The notes below the pieces were generated by a model, which saw nothing but the letters and a program-made list of their open reading frames with translations, had not been told where the DNA came from and ran no database searches. This document shows, one piece after another, positions 39,121 through 51,821 of a stretch of DNA of 64,000 nt. The stretch lies in contig NC_091014.1 of NCBI RefSeq assembly GCF_041296385.1, forward strand, positions 21,923,578 through 21,987,577. The letters are read 5' to 3'. Numbering within the stretch: position 1 is the first letter of the stretch; each line of letters begins with the position of its first letter. The translations under genes were made by a program, and so were the position numbers. This DNA comes from Aphelocoma coerulescens (taxonomy: Eukaryota > Chordata > Aves > Passeriformes > Corvidae).

Positions 39121-41246
39121 GGTGTGTGTACTAGGGAGTAAGTAATTGTTTTATACTAATGAATTGTTTTATACAATGAAGAACAGTATTTCATGCAGAG
39201 GAGCTTTGAAAGTTTGAATTTTTGTAATCTCAAAAACTATTTTCTCAATATATCCTGTATTGTCTTCTGTTTCATGTTCAGCTTGTTAACTGGTTCTGGA
39301 TAGAGAATCTTTGTTCCACACTTGCCCAGTATCAACCGTAGTTGAATCTTTATTCCACACTTGCCTGGTATCAACCATGCTTAACATTTTACCTCTCAGG
39401 TTCAGTCCCTCGGTACTATTTCCACACCAAAAAAAATGGATACTATTAGGTCATAAATCCCTACAAGCTCTTTGTCTCCTTCTTGCAGAACTAGTATTGG
39501 AACACAGATGAAGGCCAAGCCAGAGCCATTTAAATTGGCATTAATTCAAAACTAATATAGGAATCAAAGCAAGACAGCACTGATCCAAAATATATATGAT
39601 GAGAAGTATATATCAAGGGAAAGAAAGAATACGGTTCATAATATGGATAATATTCTCGGTGAAAGGCAATACAAACTATCTGAACATGAACCTCACAAGA
39701 GAAATATATTCAAGATGTGCATCTGAGGAAAAAAAAAAAAGTTTTATTCTAATGTGAAAATGGTAGTCAGGTCATGGAATATGTAATATGTATATCCTGT
39801 AAGTTATGCTTGGTTAGAATTATAGAGAACTGTATTAATCAAAAAAAGACATCATTTTAATCAGCATCTTAGATAATGCTTATCTCAATGTGTTAGACTG
39901 ATAACTGAGAAATCTTAGTGGTGTGGACCTTATGCATATGTTTAGACAAAAAAAGAGAAGTTATATCAAAAAATCAAAATAATTTAAAATTATATTTCTT
40001 TTCCATAATGAAAAAAATGACAAAAATAATGTCTAAACTAATCAGAAACTCAATAAGTGTGTATGCACTGAATCTCTGTTACAGAAATGGACTGTTCTTG
40101 CAAAAATTTAGATGTTTCTTTCCATGATTATTTGAATAGAACCATGTGAAATAGGAAAAACAAATATCAAAATCCAGTCACTCCATCCCAATTTCTGAAG
40201 CGTCAAGTCTGATTGCTATATTATAAAAGAAACTGAAGGGGCTTTTCAAATTATCCAGACAAAATTTCTTTCTGTTTTCCCTGATACTTGTAAATGGCAA
40301 AGCTAATGTATTTTGTTGAGAAAATAGCAAATCCATGTGCAGAATAGTAATTCATACATAATATCCTTCATATAGAGGGTTATGAGATATGGTAGATGAA
40401 AGCAAAGACCTGTGTAAAGAGATTTCTGAAACACTGATTTGTTGTTGTCACAACATGTTATGAAATGAAAGAAAGTTGGAGGATAATGTCTCTGTATCAG
40501 TTCAACATACGACTTTCTAAATCATGTAAACTAAACTTTTCATACTTTAATTTTTTCCTGCTGCAAACTCAGACATGCTTCTTCTTTAGCTCTTCTCCTT
40601 GAGAGATGAGAACAGTTATGAATAAAGACATGTATACATACAGACTAAATCTTGTTTTCATGTGCCAGATTAAGTAGCGATCTGATATTGACATCAATTC
40701 TTCTGTTTCTATGCAGTAGGGTGATTTTCAATCATGCAGGAACAATCTGAAATTAGCAAGATGAGAGGAAAATGTGAAAGGAAGAGAAAATATGGGTCCT
40801 ATGTGTGGTAGATTAGATCTACATAGAAGTCATTAAAAGAGAGCTATTGAATGGAAAACATAAGTAGTACAACGGAGTATAGCAAGGCCAGAAACCTGAA
40901 CTGAAATGGAGTAGTATGTTGAAGGTGATCAGTAGAGTCAATTGAGATAAAAATAACAGAGTATAAAAGTATTAAAACAGATTTAATATTGTAATTACAT
41001 CCCAAGTCTCAGTAATAGTATGGAAATAAATATGGATTACATGTAGGAATGACAGAACTAGGATGCTGCTATTTTGTGGGTTATACAATAAAAAGACGTG
41101 GTTAGTCAGCCCAATAAGAAGAATCTTAGTGATTAAAATTAAGAGTTCTATCAACATGAGTCTAAATGTTATAGAGGGTGGATCTTATCAGCATGACAAA
41201 TGGCTGGTTGAGTTCTATCGTCAGCATTATTTGCTGTTATGTTAAT
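39121..41246. other. intergenic; nothing recognised
   Basis: AT-rich sequence with short chance frames. A local near-duplication, 'ccacacttgccc/tggtatcaacc', occurs at about 39316-39340 and 39356-39378. Confidence 0.7.
39305..39380. repeat. short imperfect tandem duplication (unit about 40 bp)
   Basis: The block 'gaatctttgttccacacttgcccagtatcaacc' near 39305-39338 recurs as 'gaatctttattccacacttgcctggtatcaacc' near 39345-39377, giving two copies with few differences. Confidence 0.75.
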
Positions 41247-41650
41247 AGATTCATAGATTACCCATCAAGAAAGGGCCATGTAGTCTGACCTTCTGTAAAG
41301 AAAAGAACTTTCCTAAATTAATTCCAGTTTGAACCAGGACAAGTCCTCTGGAAAAATGAAATAAAATCTTATCTCAGTTTAAAAAATCTGAGTGATGATA
41401 AATCTAGCACTCCTCTCAGTAATATGTTCCAAAGGTTAATATCTTCACTATTAAAAAAAAAAAAAATCCCAATTTTTTTTTCTCCTAACCTGAATATATC
41501 TATATTCTCCTTTCTGCTTAGATGTGCTGGCACACTGACAGGCTTCTGGTGTCTTTGTCACTACTTATAGGCTGTAATGAGCTTGCCTTTTAACCTCCTT
41601 CTTATAAAGCTAAAGAGATAGAAAGTCACAATGTGACTTTTAGTTACTCT
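41247..41650 (-). mobile_element. ancient CR1-like LINE 3' remnant
   Basis: The + strand starts 'ttcatagattacccatcaagaaagggcc' and continues 'tagtctgaccttctgtaaag', 'cctaaattaattccagtttgaac' and 'gttccaaaggttaatatcttcactattaaaaa'. These blocks, in this order, are typical of the antisense strand of older sauropsid CR1 subfamilies. The divergence is greater than in the other CR1 copies here, so it is an older insertion. Confidence 0.7.
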
Positions 41651-44600
41651 TTGAATCATTCCTGCAATTCTGCCATGAGCAAAGTATCATCTTGACTATT
41701 CTTGAATGGAGGCATCAAATACAGACAGAAGCTGTGGAAGTCATTGGCTCAGTGACAAATGCACAGACTATACTTATACTGCTAAAGATGTGCTGCCTGG
41801 GAGTGATTCCAGGCCTCCAAGTCAAGAGTTGCAGATTCTCCTATGTCTGTATGAATGATGAACCCTTCATCATGGAGTGATGTTACACTGCACTGCATTG
41901 GACAAAAGTAGCTTCTGGATTTCCTGTGATACACCCTTGGCCTCAGGATGAAGCTGTAAATTAGAACATTTAGAATTGGAAATCAGTATTGTTTCACTGG
42001 CATTCAGAAATGATATTTTTGTGTTTCAGGTATAACATTAAGCATATGTAGCATATAAGTACCTATTTTCCTTCCATGAAGGAAATCCGAAGAATCAGGG
42101 TAAGCCTTATAGGCTAAGGCAGGGTGAAGGAGGCAGAATTTTCTGCAGTTTCCTTCCTTATTTTCCTACACAGAATAGTCCCTGGAGCAAGGTAATGAGA
42201 GTTTTACGTCAAGATTATATGCAAAAGCAGCCAGTTGGTTGGCTTCAAAAGAGAATTCAGGAGTGAACCAAGTTACAAGTAGAGTGGACTAAAGAATCAG
42301 ACCCCTGGGAACTAAGCCATTTGACAAGGAAAACACATTCCCAATCATTCATGCCAGTTCTTGTCTGTGCAAGAATGGTATTGGTCTAATTGCCCAGAGG
42401 GAAGCTCCACTACAAGTTTAAAATACTACTGTTTCTCCAACCAGCATCTCACACACTGCCAGTAGACCCTAGGGAACAGTTTACAGTCTTCTATTGAGAA
42501 AACTGACGTGTTATGTTAAAGCCTGTAGCTATTTGCCTAATGGAAAAATTGGCCTAGAACATTTTCCAGCTGTTTTTAATTGGATGGGTCCAGAGTGTTA
42601 GCCTCGTTTGTTTTGAAGCAAAGTAAGATAGAAGAGAAGCTGCTTTATACTTTTTCTCATTTTATTCCCAGTGATGAGCACAAGTGTTATTTCTGAGCTG
42701 AAAACTATCTACCTCATTCAGAATTAATATTCTTGAGGCTTCCTGCTTAAAGGTAGAACATGCTAAAAGTAGAGTCAACTCTTTGAGCCCCATATATTTT
42801 TAAAATATTTAATAATAAAAACATTTATTTAGCTTTTATCACAGAATGTTTATTTTATTGTCATTAAGCATAAAATTTTCAATCTTCTAAGCAGTTCAGT
42901 CATGTTATTAAGGTCTTCTGGTAAACTGTCAGATACTCAAGGCTATAAGAGCCTACCGTACTTAATTGAGATATCAAATAAAGAAACCAAACACAGAAAA
43001 TACTGGTTTATGGCAGTAAAATACTCCAGCCATTTGAAAATTGAAGTGCATGGGGTTCTATGTCAATTTATGTGACAATAGCTGATGTATATGCCAAGGA
43101 TGCCACAATCCAGCTGTACTGACAAGGGGTCAGAAAGTTGCTTTTCCTTCAGCTTCATCAAAGGCTAAAATAATTTTGTGATGAACCTTCTACCTGCTCC
43201 CTATCTGATGAACTCAGAAGAGAAGCATTTAGACAAGATCTTGTCTCTCAAACAAAGACAAAACTGACAGCAGCCTGACCCTACTATAGCTGCAGGAATT
43301 TGTGTTGCAAGAAATCCATTAACTATGCATACCGAGAAAAGAACATCATCATTTTGTACATCCAGAATGAAATTACCTCCAGCACAACTGTCTGCCTCCA
43401 GAGCAAGAATTTATTCCTGCTGTTGGAGCTTTTGTGTATTCCCTCACCTGTACAGCAATGAAAGTGCATGTCTGAGGTTTGAGTTTGGATTTAGACCACT
43501 TACAAATGTCTGCTTCTTTGCTTTTAATCCTGATATTCATCACTTCAGTGTAAGTTGCCTCATCAGCCTATTTACTACTACTTTTAAATTTTGCTTACTG
43601 AAATAACTGGACTCTCAGTTTTAAGGACATCTGCATTATCAGCAGCTTTGATTTGTTTCCTGTAGTGCTGCTCCATAGGTCATTTGTGTTATTTGAAGGT
43701 AATACAGGCCCAAAGAGCTACACCTGGTAAGCTCAATTACCACTAAACCAAGTTAGATACAATTTCTATTTTTTGCCCTGTTTGCATTTTCTAACTTGTA
43801 CCTTCAAACCCTCTCTCCATTTGTAGTCTGTCCATGTTTTGCCAGGAATGAGCAGTAGAACTGTGAATAAATTCTCAGAAAATGATGCATCAGAAGTATT
43901 TGCCTACTGAAGAAGTGAAACCTTTCACCCCTATATTTCAGATTATTGGGTAATTAATGATGATAAAAGACAGAAATATACTTTTATGTGATCAGTTTAG
44001 TAAGTTGTCCTCCCTTGGTTACTAGTGATCATCTATTCTGATTTAATAGTGGTTTTTTTCCTCAAGGTTTGAAAAATCAATGTTTTGTAGTATTTTCCCC
44101 TTTCTGATATCAAACTCTGAATTTTTAGTTATTTTCTGGGGTTTTAACATTTGATTTTAATATACTAAAGGCCTTTTCTTGTTTTGAACCATTGGCTAGA
44201 AAGTATTGATATTTAAGGACATTAGATTTTCACCCTCATACTCTTTGATGAAAATTTGTCAAAAGGCAGATCCTATGCTCACATGGTAAGAATTGGTTAT
44301 TTCCATGCGATTTTTTATTCTTTTTACTCTTTTTTTCTCTTCTTGTACTACTTATGTTGCATAAATTATGTCCTTCCATGCAACTGTGTAACAGCTCTTT
44401 CCATTACTTAAATGTACTGTAAGATACTTAAAGTATACATACACCCATAGATAAGGGTCACATAATGGATGCTTTATTGCTCACTTGACCTCATGGGGGA
44501 CTGACCAGGAGCTTTACAGCAGAAAAATATAGATTTTTGTATCCAAATGTCTCACATGGACATTAGATATATATGAAATTCTGTATCAAAGGGTCTGTTT

Positions 44601-44935
44601 CTTCCTCTACCTTATTCCTCTGTTAAAACACAGCTCTCTGCTAAAAGCATCTATTCCTCCATTATTTTTTTTCTTCCTCTATAGGAAAAAAAACTCAGCC
44701 CTGCTTAATAAGAGTATTTAAATAAAAGGTTTTATGACAATTCCACTCACCATGATTTGGCAGAGATCTTACCTGCAATCTTCCTAGCTTAGAAATAAAT
44801 TTACCCAGTCATATATAGATCTGTAGAATAAATTTATTTCTTTCAGTTTAAAGACTGTCCAAACCCTTGGTACCTACCAAAAGGTTTGGCTTCTGTGGGG
44901 GGTTTTTGGTGACTGCTTTTTATTTTTCTATAATT
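41651..44935. other. intergenic; nothing recognised
   Basis: No gene, LTR or LINE was recognised. Several short chance frames are present (for example 43325-43606) with no family resemblance. Confidence 0.65.
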
Positions 44936-44950
44936 TTCTGTTTAGGTTTT

Positions 44951-44984
44951 TTATCTATATCATCTATATCTATATATCTATATC
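44951..44984. repeat. (TATC)n/(TA)n-like short tandem repeat
   Basis: Irregular TATC and TATATC units directly beside the pseudogene-like frame that follows. Confidence 0.8.
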
Positions 44985-45005
44985 CTAGTGAAGGTTTTCC
45001 TTGCA

Positions 45006-45508
45006 TTTATTTTCCTTCTTGCTCTGCCTGATGACTTTTTCACACCATTTTCCCTTTACAGAGCACATCCCTTTGCCTTGAAGAATGATACAATCTTGTC
45101 TGCCCTCCAGAGATTTCTACTGGCCAGCTGGTGCAAATACTGATCGATACTCTGTGTTACCCAGCTACAAATTTCTTTCACAGGATGCCCAAAATACGAC
45201 ACAATCAATTCCATGAAGGAATCCAGTGGTGTATGAGGCACTATGTTCTTGCTCAGACCATCCTCTTGTACGTCCTGGGCTGAGCTCTGATCCTTGTCCC
45301 CAGCCAGTTCCAGTCACCCACTGTCCCAGCACCATGCCATGCAGGAAGGAGGTGGCTCCCTCATCCTCCCTCATGGTGCCAAATGCCTGCACAAGGCAAT
45401 TTATGGCTTTTGCATGCAGATCAGTGAGTTGCTGAGACCCAGCCAGAGGGAAACAACTGGCACAGGATGAGATCTGGGCAAATGCCTCCTCTGCTGTAGC
45501 AGCTTAGA
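45006..45508 (-). pseudogene. unidentified frameshifted coding-like sequence with poly(A) signal
   Basis: On the minus strand a frame is open from about 45506 to 45330, with segments such as LTDLHAKAINCLVQAFG and MREDEGATSFLHGMVLGQW. The coding character then continues in a second frame after a shift near 45325. That frame runs through QDVQEDGLSKNIVP, FMELIVSYFGHPVKEICSW and LWRADKIVSFFKAKGCAL to TAA at 45056-45058. AATAAA (minus strand) follows at 45006-45011, 45 bases beyond the stop. The amino-acid make-up looks like a helical cytosolic protein. I cannot name the family. A processed or degraded gene copy is the best reading; a chance frame is the alternative. No downstream poly(A) tail is evident. 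Confidence 0.35.
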
Positions 45509-46799
45509 CAGGACCCATTCCATTCCTGTCACTGTGCAAAATCCTTTCTTGGGGCAAGCATAGCTCTTAGTGAATCAAAGGTGGGGTTTATACAGTAGCT
45601 TAAATGTTAGCACACATTCCAGTTTTAAAGTGGTTTAAATACAAAGCAGTAAGGTAACACAAGAGGGAGCAAGTCTCCATTCCACCTGTTGAAATGAAAA
45701 TACTGATGCTTCAGAGCACAGGGAGAGAGCCTGCAGGACAAACCTACTGTAAAGTGACCAGCTATAGGCTATATACTGTTGCCTACTGCTTAATAATAAT
45801 CAGTCTTCAGCCCAAACTCTATAATCCAGATGAAGTATACCAAAGATATTTACATGTGAACTGAAAATTCTGTCTGCTTTTCCACATGCTCTGTATGAGA
45901 GCTCTCTGATCTCTATATAATGCAATTCTCATGCTTATTAAGAAATAACCAAACATATACATCTGAAAGAACAAATATGTTCTTCATTGTCTACCAATGT
46001 TCTTGCTATAATATCTTAGAGTGTTGTTTGCAATTTTGCTTTCATTCATACACCACAATAAACATAATTTTTAAGAGGAATTTTATTTTTTAGCATCTGT
46101 AGTTTTAGAAGATTTCGGTGATAAATTAGTCACTTCAATTGACCTATCTTACATACAATACAACTGAGGCTGGTACTTAGCCCTATGAAGATATTAATAG
46201 TGAAAAGATGGAAGAAAATCTCATAAACCATATTATGATGTACTCACTGTGGGAGTAGGCTTGCTGTTGTACATTCTCTCATTGCAACATTTAATCTCAT
46301 CTTCTGTCAAAAAGACATGCTGGCAAAAATATCTTGTCCTAAAACCTATCCTAATCAAATAGCAAGGCAAGAAAGCTCATGTTAGTGAGCCAGTATCAGG
46401 TGTACAGAAGCTGGAAGCCTTATCAGAAGTCTCCCCCTTCCTGAGCACCACTGGGAGTGCTCGTGGGTCAGAGCAGCCAACTGAGGAAAGGGGTGCTGCC
46501 AGCTCACCAGTCAGTTCCTACAGACCACCGGTGGCAAGGGAGACCTATGGTGGCAACAAAAGCTTCCCTTGGCACTACAATGAATAGAGAGAATAGAACA
46601 ACAGATAGTACAGGCTGTCACTTATGGTTATGGTGTGACTGACGAGTGACTGAGTGACTGTGACACATCAGCAACAATGGGATGTATCAAATTAACTCTC
46701 CATCTGCCCAGGTGAACTTACAATTAGGTGTTATCTGATTTTACAGACAACTATATGAGAATACACTTATGTGATTATTTCTATATGGCCTGTATGCCA

Positions 46800-47392
46800 A
46801 TGGCATCCTGGCCTGCATCAGAAATAGTGTGGCCAGCAGGACCAGGGAAGAGATTCTCTCCCTCTACGTGGCACTGCTGAGGCCACACCTTGAGTACTGT
46901 GGTCAGTTCGAGGCCCCTCACTGCAGGAAGGACATTGAGGTGCTGGAGCCTTTCCAGGGAAGGTCAATGAAGCTGGTGAAAAATTTGGATGCAAGTCCTA
47001 TGAGGAGTGGCTGAGAGAGCTGGAATTGTTTAGCCTGGAGAAGAGGAGGCTCTTATTGCTCTCTACAGCTCCCTGAAAGGAGGTTGCAGCCAGGTGGGGT
47101 TGGCCTCTTCTCCCAGGTAACCAGCAATAGCACAAAAGGACGTAGTCTTAAAACTGCATGAGAAGAAGTTTAGGTTGGACATTTAGGAGGACTTTCATCA
47201 CAGAAAGGATAATTACACATAGGAATGGACTGCCCAGTGTGGTGATGGAGTCACCATCCCTAGAAGTGTTTAAGGAAAGACTGAATGTGGCACTTAGTGC
47301 TATTGTTTAGTCGACATGGTGGTGTGTGATCATAGATTGGACTCAATGATCTCAGAGTTTTTTCCAGCCTAATTGATTCTGTGATTCTGTGG
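46800..47392 (+). mobile_element. CR1 LINE 3' fragment, relatively well preserved
   Basis: The sense strand begins in the C-terminal part of ORF2 (tggcctgcatcagaaatagtgtggccagcaggacc, then ctgctgaggccacaccttgagtactgtgg). A frame at 46829-47014 still reads [19 protein letters not shown], the conserved end of CR1 ORF2. It continues through 'gtttagcctggagaagaggaggct' to the 3' UTR and ends 'gattctgtgattctgtgg'. The 5' truncation is typical. Confidence 0.95.
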
Positions 47393-48321
47393 TTTGTGGT
47401 TCACATGTCAGTCATCTTTCTACTGTCTTCTTCTCTACTGCTGAACTCCCCTCCATCACTCAAGATGACATAAAAACTTATTTTTCTATGGTTTGGAGGC
47501 TTTATCACATCCACCTGGGACAGCCAACTTTCCCTTGCATTTTGTCCTACTTCTTGCGGCCTTCCCAAGCCCCCATGTAGTTTATATAATAATTTGGGTT
47601 AAATGAAAATGAGGTATTTTTACTAGGTAAGTTTTTCTCTCTCCTATACCTCACTGTCCTGTGGCCTGTTGTTTCAGATCCTGCAACACAGTCTGAATAA
47701 TAATATTTCCAACTAATTAGGTGGGATTGTGGTGTGCTGCAAAGACTCTTAGGGAATGCAAGTCTACAAGCAGAATCTTAGGAAAACTGATAAGCAGCAT
47801 GGAGATGCTAGACTGAGCAAAAGTTAATGTGTTTAGAGCAACCTGTGGTTGCAGAATCACTGTCTCATACAAAACATTGGGCAGGAGTGGTCAACAGGGC
47901 CTATAAACCCCTTTAGAGCTCATAATCAGCACACTATGTTAGGCAAATATAGCCTAATTCCCTCCCCTGTTCCCTGCAAGTGGGAAAATTGAATTTGCTG
48001 ATTGAATATTCTGTTTCCCTGCAGACTGTTATAATAGCCAATGTGCCATATGAAAAGAAGAATGCAGACAGATATCTATAGACCTTTTTTCTCGGCAGGT
48101 GGGAATAGCTTGCCCTGAGGTTGATAATAGAGTTGCTATCCTTATCTGTTTGCCCCCTGAAGTAGCTTTAGAACTGCCACAGTTAAGTGAACTGGAATTT
48201 AGTTCATGGATTTAGCAATTACAAGAAGTGGAGTTTCTGAGGCCAGGTTGGTGCAGCACACTGATTTTGGTTGATTTTAAAATGCTTGGCAATATACTTC
48301 TTGGCACCTGTTTAATAGGCA

Positions 48322-48325
48322 GCTC
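48322..48325. repeat. target-site duplication of LTR (left copy, GCTC)
   Basis: GCTC here and at 48882-48885 flanks the LTR at 48326-48881. Four-base duplications are typical of class I (gamma-like) endogenous retroviruses. Confidence 0.65.
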
Positions 48326-48881
48326 TGTCAACAAACGGGGTGAAAGAAATGGATCCAACACAATTTGATGAGAATAAGCAGACACTTCTTTATTGGGACA
48401 CCAGGGATAGCTCCTCCAAAACATGTCCCACTCAACAAACCAAACCCACCCCTTTTATATACTTTTTCTGCTAAATCATTGTTACATAAGTTCTTTTTGC
48501 ATACTATGCATACTATGCCCACTCTTAAATTTAACATTTATAATGATTGGTTCCAATAGTTAATAACTGCATCAGTATTCTTATCCTAAAACAATCATTG
48601 GCTATTTCTTCTGAGGTCTATGGATTGGAATCCTTGATATTAAAATCAAGATGGGAGGGGTAGCAGGTTTTCAAGCAGCATAACTGGTGAGCATGGCGGT
48701 CTCCATAGTTTCTTAACCGAAACATAAAGGTCCAGTAACTTCTTGGCAAGGTTTCTACAGTTACACATTCCAAGCACAGCACTCCTGATATTTCTGTACC
48801 TGACACTTCACAGTTTTCTATTTATAATCATAGCTAACCCTTTTATATTATTTGATTATTTGATCAAAAATATTCATAACA
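48326..48881 (-). mobile_element. solo LTR, class I endogenous-retrovirus type
   Basis: This 556-base segment starts TG and ends CA and is flanked by GCTC on both sides. Read on the minus strand it has LTR order: U3, a TATA-like box ATATAAAAGG (48451-48460), AATAAA (48389-48394) about 60 bases later, and a short U5 ending TTGTTGACA. No internal retroviral sequence is seen on either side, so it is a solo LTR left by recombination. The class call rests only on the 4-base duplication. Confidence 0.8.
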
Positions 48882-51193
48882 GCTCTGTCAGCAGACAGAG
48901 GAATGAACAGAGATGAGCTGCAGTCAGTCAGTCTTCAGAAAGCAAACTTTCAGTCTCCTGAGGTGAAGCTCTAGCTCATGGGCACTTCTGGAAGGTAGGA
49001 GATTCCACTGTATTTCAGGACCAGTTTGTCTTTGAAGCACATAACATTTAACTTGTTTTTTGGTGGCTCTGACCTTGACAATGCTGCAATTTCTAACTGC
49101 AGTTGATTTCAGATACCCTTGTCCTTTTTTATATGGTAAAGATTTCTCTGATATGAGTGACTGCATGGAACTGTGCTATACAGTTTTGATCAGGGTCCCA
49201 ACCCGCATTAATACACATAAAATAATAAAAAATAATGACCTTTATTAATTTGGGTAATATCTAATTACATTTTGACTCTCTCTATTTTATGAAAAAAAAT
49301 GTAAAGTTTTTTATTTTATTAACACATTTTAGGAATTGCATACATTTTAGGAGAAGGACATATAAAACTTCACTTCTTATGCTTTATTGTTCTGAATGCT
49401 AGCTTTTACACAATTTCATAAGGTACCAAACTATTTGTAGCATGAATTATTAGGTCTTGTCAGAAGGTTCAGAACACAATCAATCCCATGTTTCTTCAAT
49501 TTTTTTCCCAGTTCACATTTTGAAGGATAGTGCTAATGATATTTTTGCTTAGAAAAATAGTAGTTCTTAAACAAATACAATTGCTAAAATCTACAAACAA
49601 GCAATAAATAGGAGAGGATGTGCAGAGTCAGTTTAAAAATAAACACAAATGTTTGCACTTTTTCAATGAAAGTTTTGAATATTTTAAATTATACAGGGAT
49701 CTGATATTGTAATATTATCTGAGATTGCTGAAAGTACTTGGAATTTGTGGTCCTAACTATGCTTTTTATTTCATCACAGTAGCTAACAATTGCACTCTAG
49801 CAGATATTTAGTTCACGTGAGATAATGTAAGTCACTGTTAATTTCATAGTAATAATTGATCAAAAATTTATTATAATCACACATTTTTCAGGTATATTTC
49901 TGCCTATTGAATGAGAAAGTATGGTAACATATAAACATTTGCTTTTTAGTTGAACTTTCATAATTTTTAATTCTGATGAAAAGGAAATTTTTAACCTGAG
50001 AAGAAGTACCAGAATTTACAGGAGAGAGTTATATAAAAAAAAATTTGGTCACTGACCTCAATTTTTGCACCAAAATCATTACTTGTGTGTTTTTCTTTGT
50101 AAGTTTTGTATGAGGAAATGGACTATGCAGTCAGCTAGAAACATGATTGCTTCTGAGCTGTATCTCAGAATGCCAGGGTCAATGTTCATTGTCCCAAGTG
50201 ACCAGATATAGTCCCTGACCAGGGAAACTATGGGATGGGAGAAAAAACTGAAGGCTCTACCCCAAGGACTCTGCTCTTCCCTGTGTATCAGCAGCAAACA
50301 CATTATCCAGGATCAAAGGTCATTGTTTTTAAAGGAAGAAGCAGACAACTCTGAAAAGGTGAACAGATTATGGAAGACAACTATTTATGAAACTAGAGTT
50401 CTCTTAATGGCACAAAGGGGCTGAAGCTTGCTTTGCCTCCTTCTTCTCAGGATAATTACTTGTGCCTGGAACTCAGTGAACTCATATCTGTTGCACTGCT
50501 AACTGTGGAGCCGAGTGTGAAATGTTGAAGGATGGGAGGTTGGAGGAGTTCATTAAATTACCTCCCAGTTCACCATCTGCTCTACAGCTCTGTGAGGCAG
50601 TTTAGTTTCTTTGACAGCCTGACCTTTCTGCTTAAATAGGTTGGCCTGCCATGGAGATGGTCTTCTGGAGCTTTTGAGGCTAAAAAATATTTTGTGCTTA
50701 GTAAGACACTTTTAAGATCCTTTAAGTTAAAATTTCCATTTGTAGTCATTCAGATTACTTTTAGCTGTCATTCACCTCTTTCACTTTATCCTTACTTGTC
50801 CAGTCTTGCTGATTTCTTTCTTGTTTTTTTTTTTTAAATGCATTTCTTGTCCAGATAACCTCCTGAAGAACAATGAGGATCAGACATGGAAAAGTGCAAT
50901 GCCTTTAGGCAGTTTCTCTTTTTCACTTCTTTTCCCAGTTATCTGAGAATCAATCAAGATGGGCACTCCCTTGTTACCCTTTCAATAGTGCTCAGTAACA
51001 CCTCCAGTACCTTTCCCAAGAGGTTAATTCACCATTTTCAAATATGAGGATAAGACCTTACGTGTGTAATTTATATCTGGTTTCTGAGATAGATCGATCT
51101 TTATATGTATACATACACAATTTTTTTAAGGCTCCTACTGTTTCCTTGCTTGCTTTTTAAAATACGCCTTGGCAAATGCCTTTGCTCTATGCT

Positions 51194-51199
51194 GCATCT
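51194..51199. repeat. target-site duplication of LTR (left copy, GCATCT)
   Basis: GCATCT here pairs with ACATCT at 51816-51821, five of six bases identical, flanking the LTR at 51200-51815. Confidence 0.5.
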
Positions 51200-51815
51200 T
51201 GTGAGAAATGAGACAACTCTTAGTTAAAAATTAAAATAATTTACTGAAAACAGAAAAGTGAAAAAAAATTAAAAATTTGGGATCCTATGGCTCGATAGAT
51301 GGTATGCCCCAGGAGCGCAGGGATTTTAGATCTTCTGGCTGAAACAGCATTAGACCTCAGGTAGAGAAAAAGGGCTTGCAGTGCTAGGCTGGCTTCTGGC
51401 TGGTCCAAAAGCCAAAAAAATTACTAAAGGCTCCTTAATAGGAGTAGGCCTTCCCAGCACTGAGCGCCACCGCAGCAGGCTGGAGAGAGAGGGGGCGTGT
51501 CTTTGTCTGGCTCCTTGTTATATAGTGCCTTTGCTCCGCCCCAGTCTGCCCACAGCCCGCCCACAGCCTGCCCCTTCGGTTTAAGGTGATTGGTGTTTTC
51601 CCTTTGACAGATTATCTCTGTCCACCAATGGCTCATCCTTGTCAGAGGGGTGGTATTAGCTGAGATAAGGGTCATTAAAATTCAGGTTGCCATGGTGCTT
51701 ACTTACAGGGTAATGGCTATGGGGGCTGGGCTGTTTGTTGGAACTGGGGTTTTGAAATTTGCCTTGGAACCAAAGTACAAGTAAAAACACCAAAAAAAGT
51801 ACTAAAATACATCCA
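51200..51815 (-). mobile_element. solo LTR with clear promoter architecture (possibly ERVK-like)
   Basis: The 616-base segment begins TGTGAGAAATG and ends CCA, with 6-base flanks that differ at one position. On the minus strand it shows a CCAAT box (near 51622-51628), GC-rich GGGCGG-type motifs (51530-51565) including a short CCCACAGCCYGC duplication, and a TATATAA box (51518-51524). A weak AGTAAA signal (51240-51245) lies near the 3' end. That order defines an LTR. No internal region adjoins it. A 6-base duplication would suit class II elements, but the mismatch makes this tentative. Confidence 0.7.
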
Positions 51816-51821
51816 ACATCT

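Larger units (their letters stand above)
47393..51193. other. intergenic around the first LTR; no gene recognised
   Basis: Apart from the LTR at 48326-48881 I recognise nothing here. The minus-strand frame at 48924-49166 has no family resemblance. Confidence 0.65.

Noticed and set aside
46829..47014. Open frame reading [19 protein letters not shown] as a host gene
   Set aside because: This is the conserved C-terminal end of CR1 ORF2 in a truncated LINE, not a host gene.
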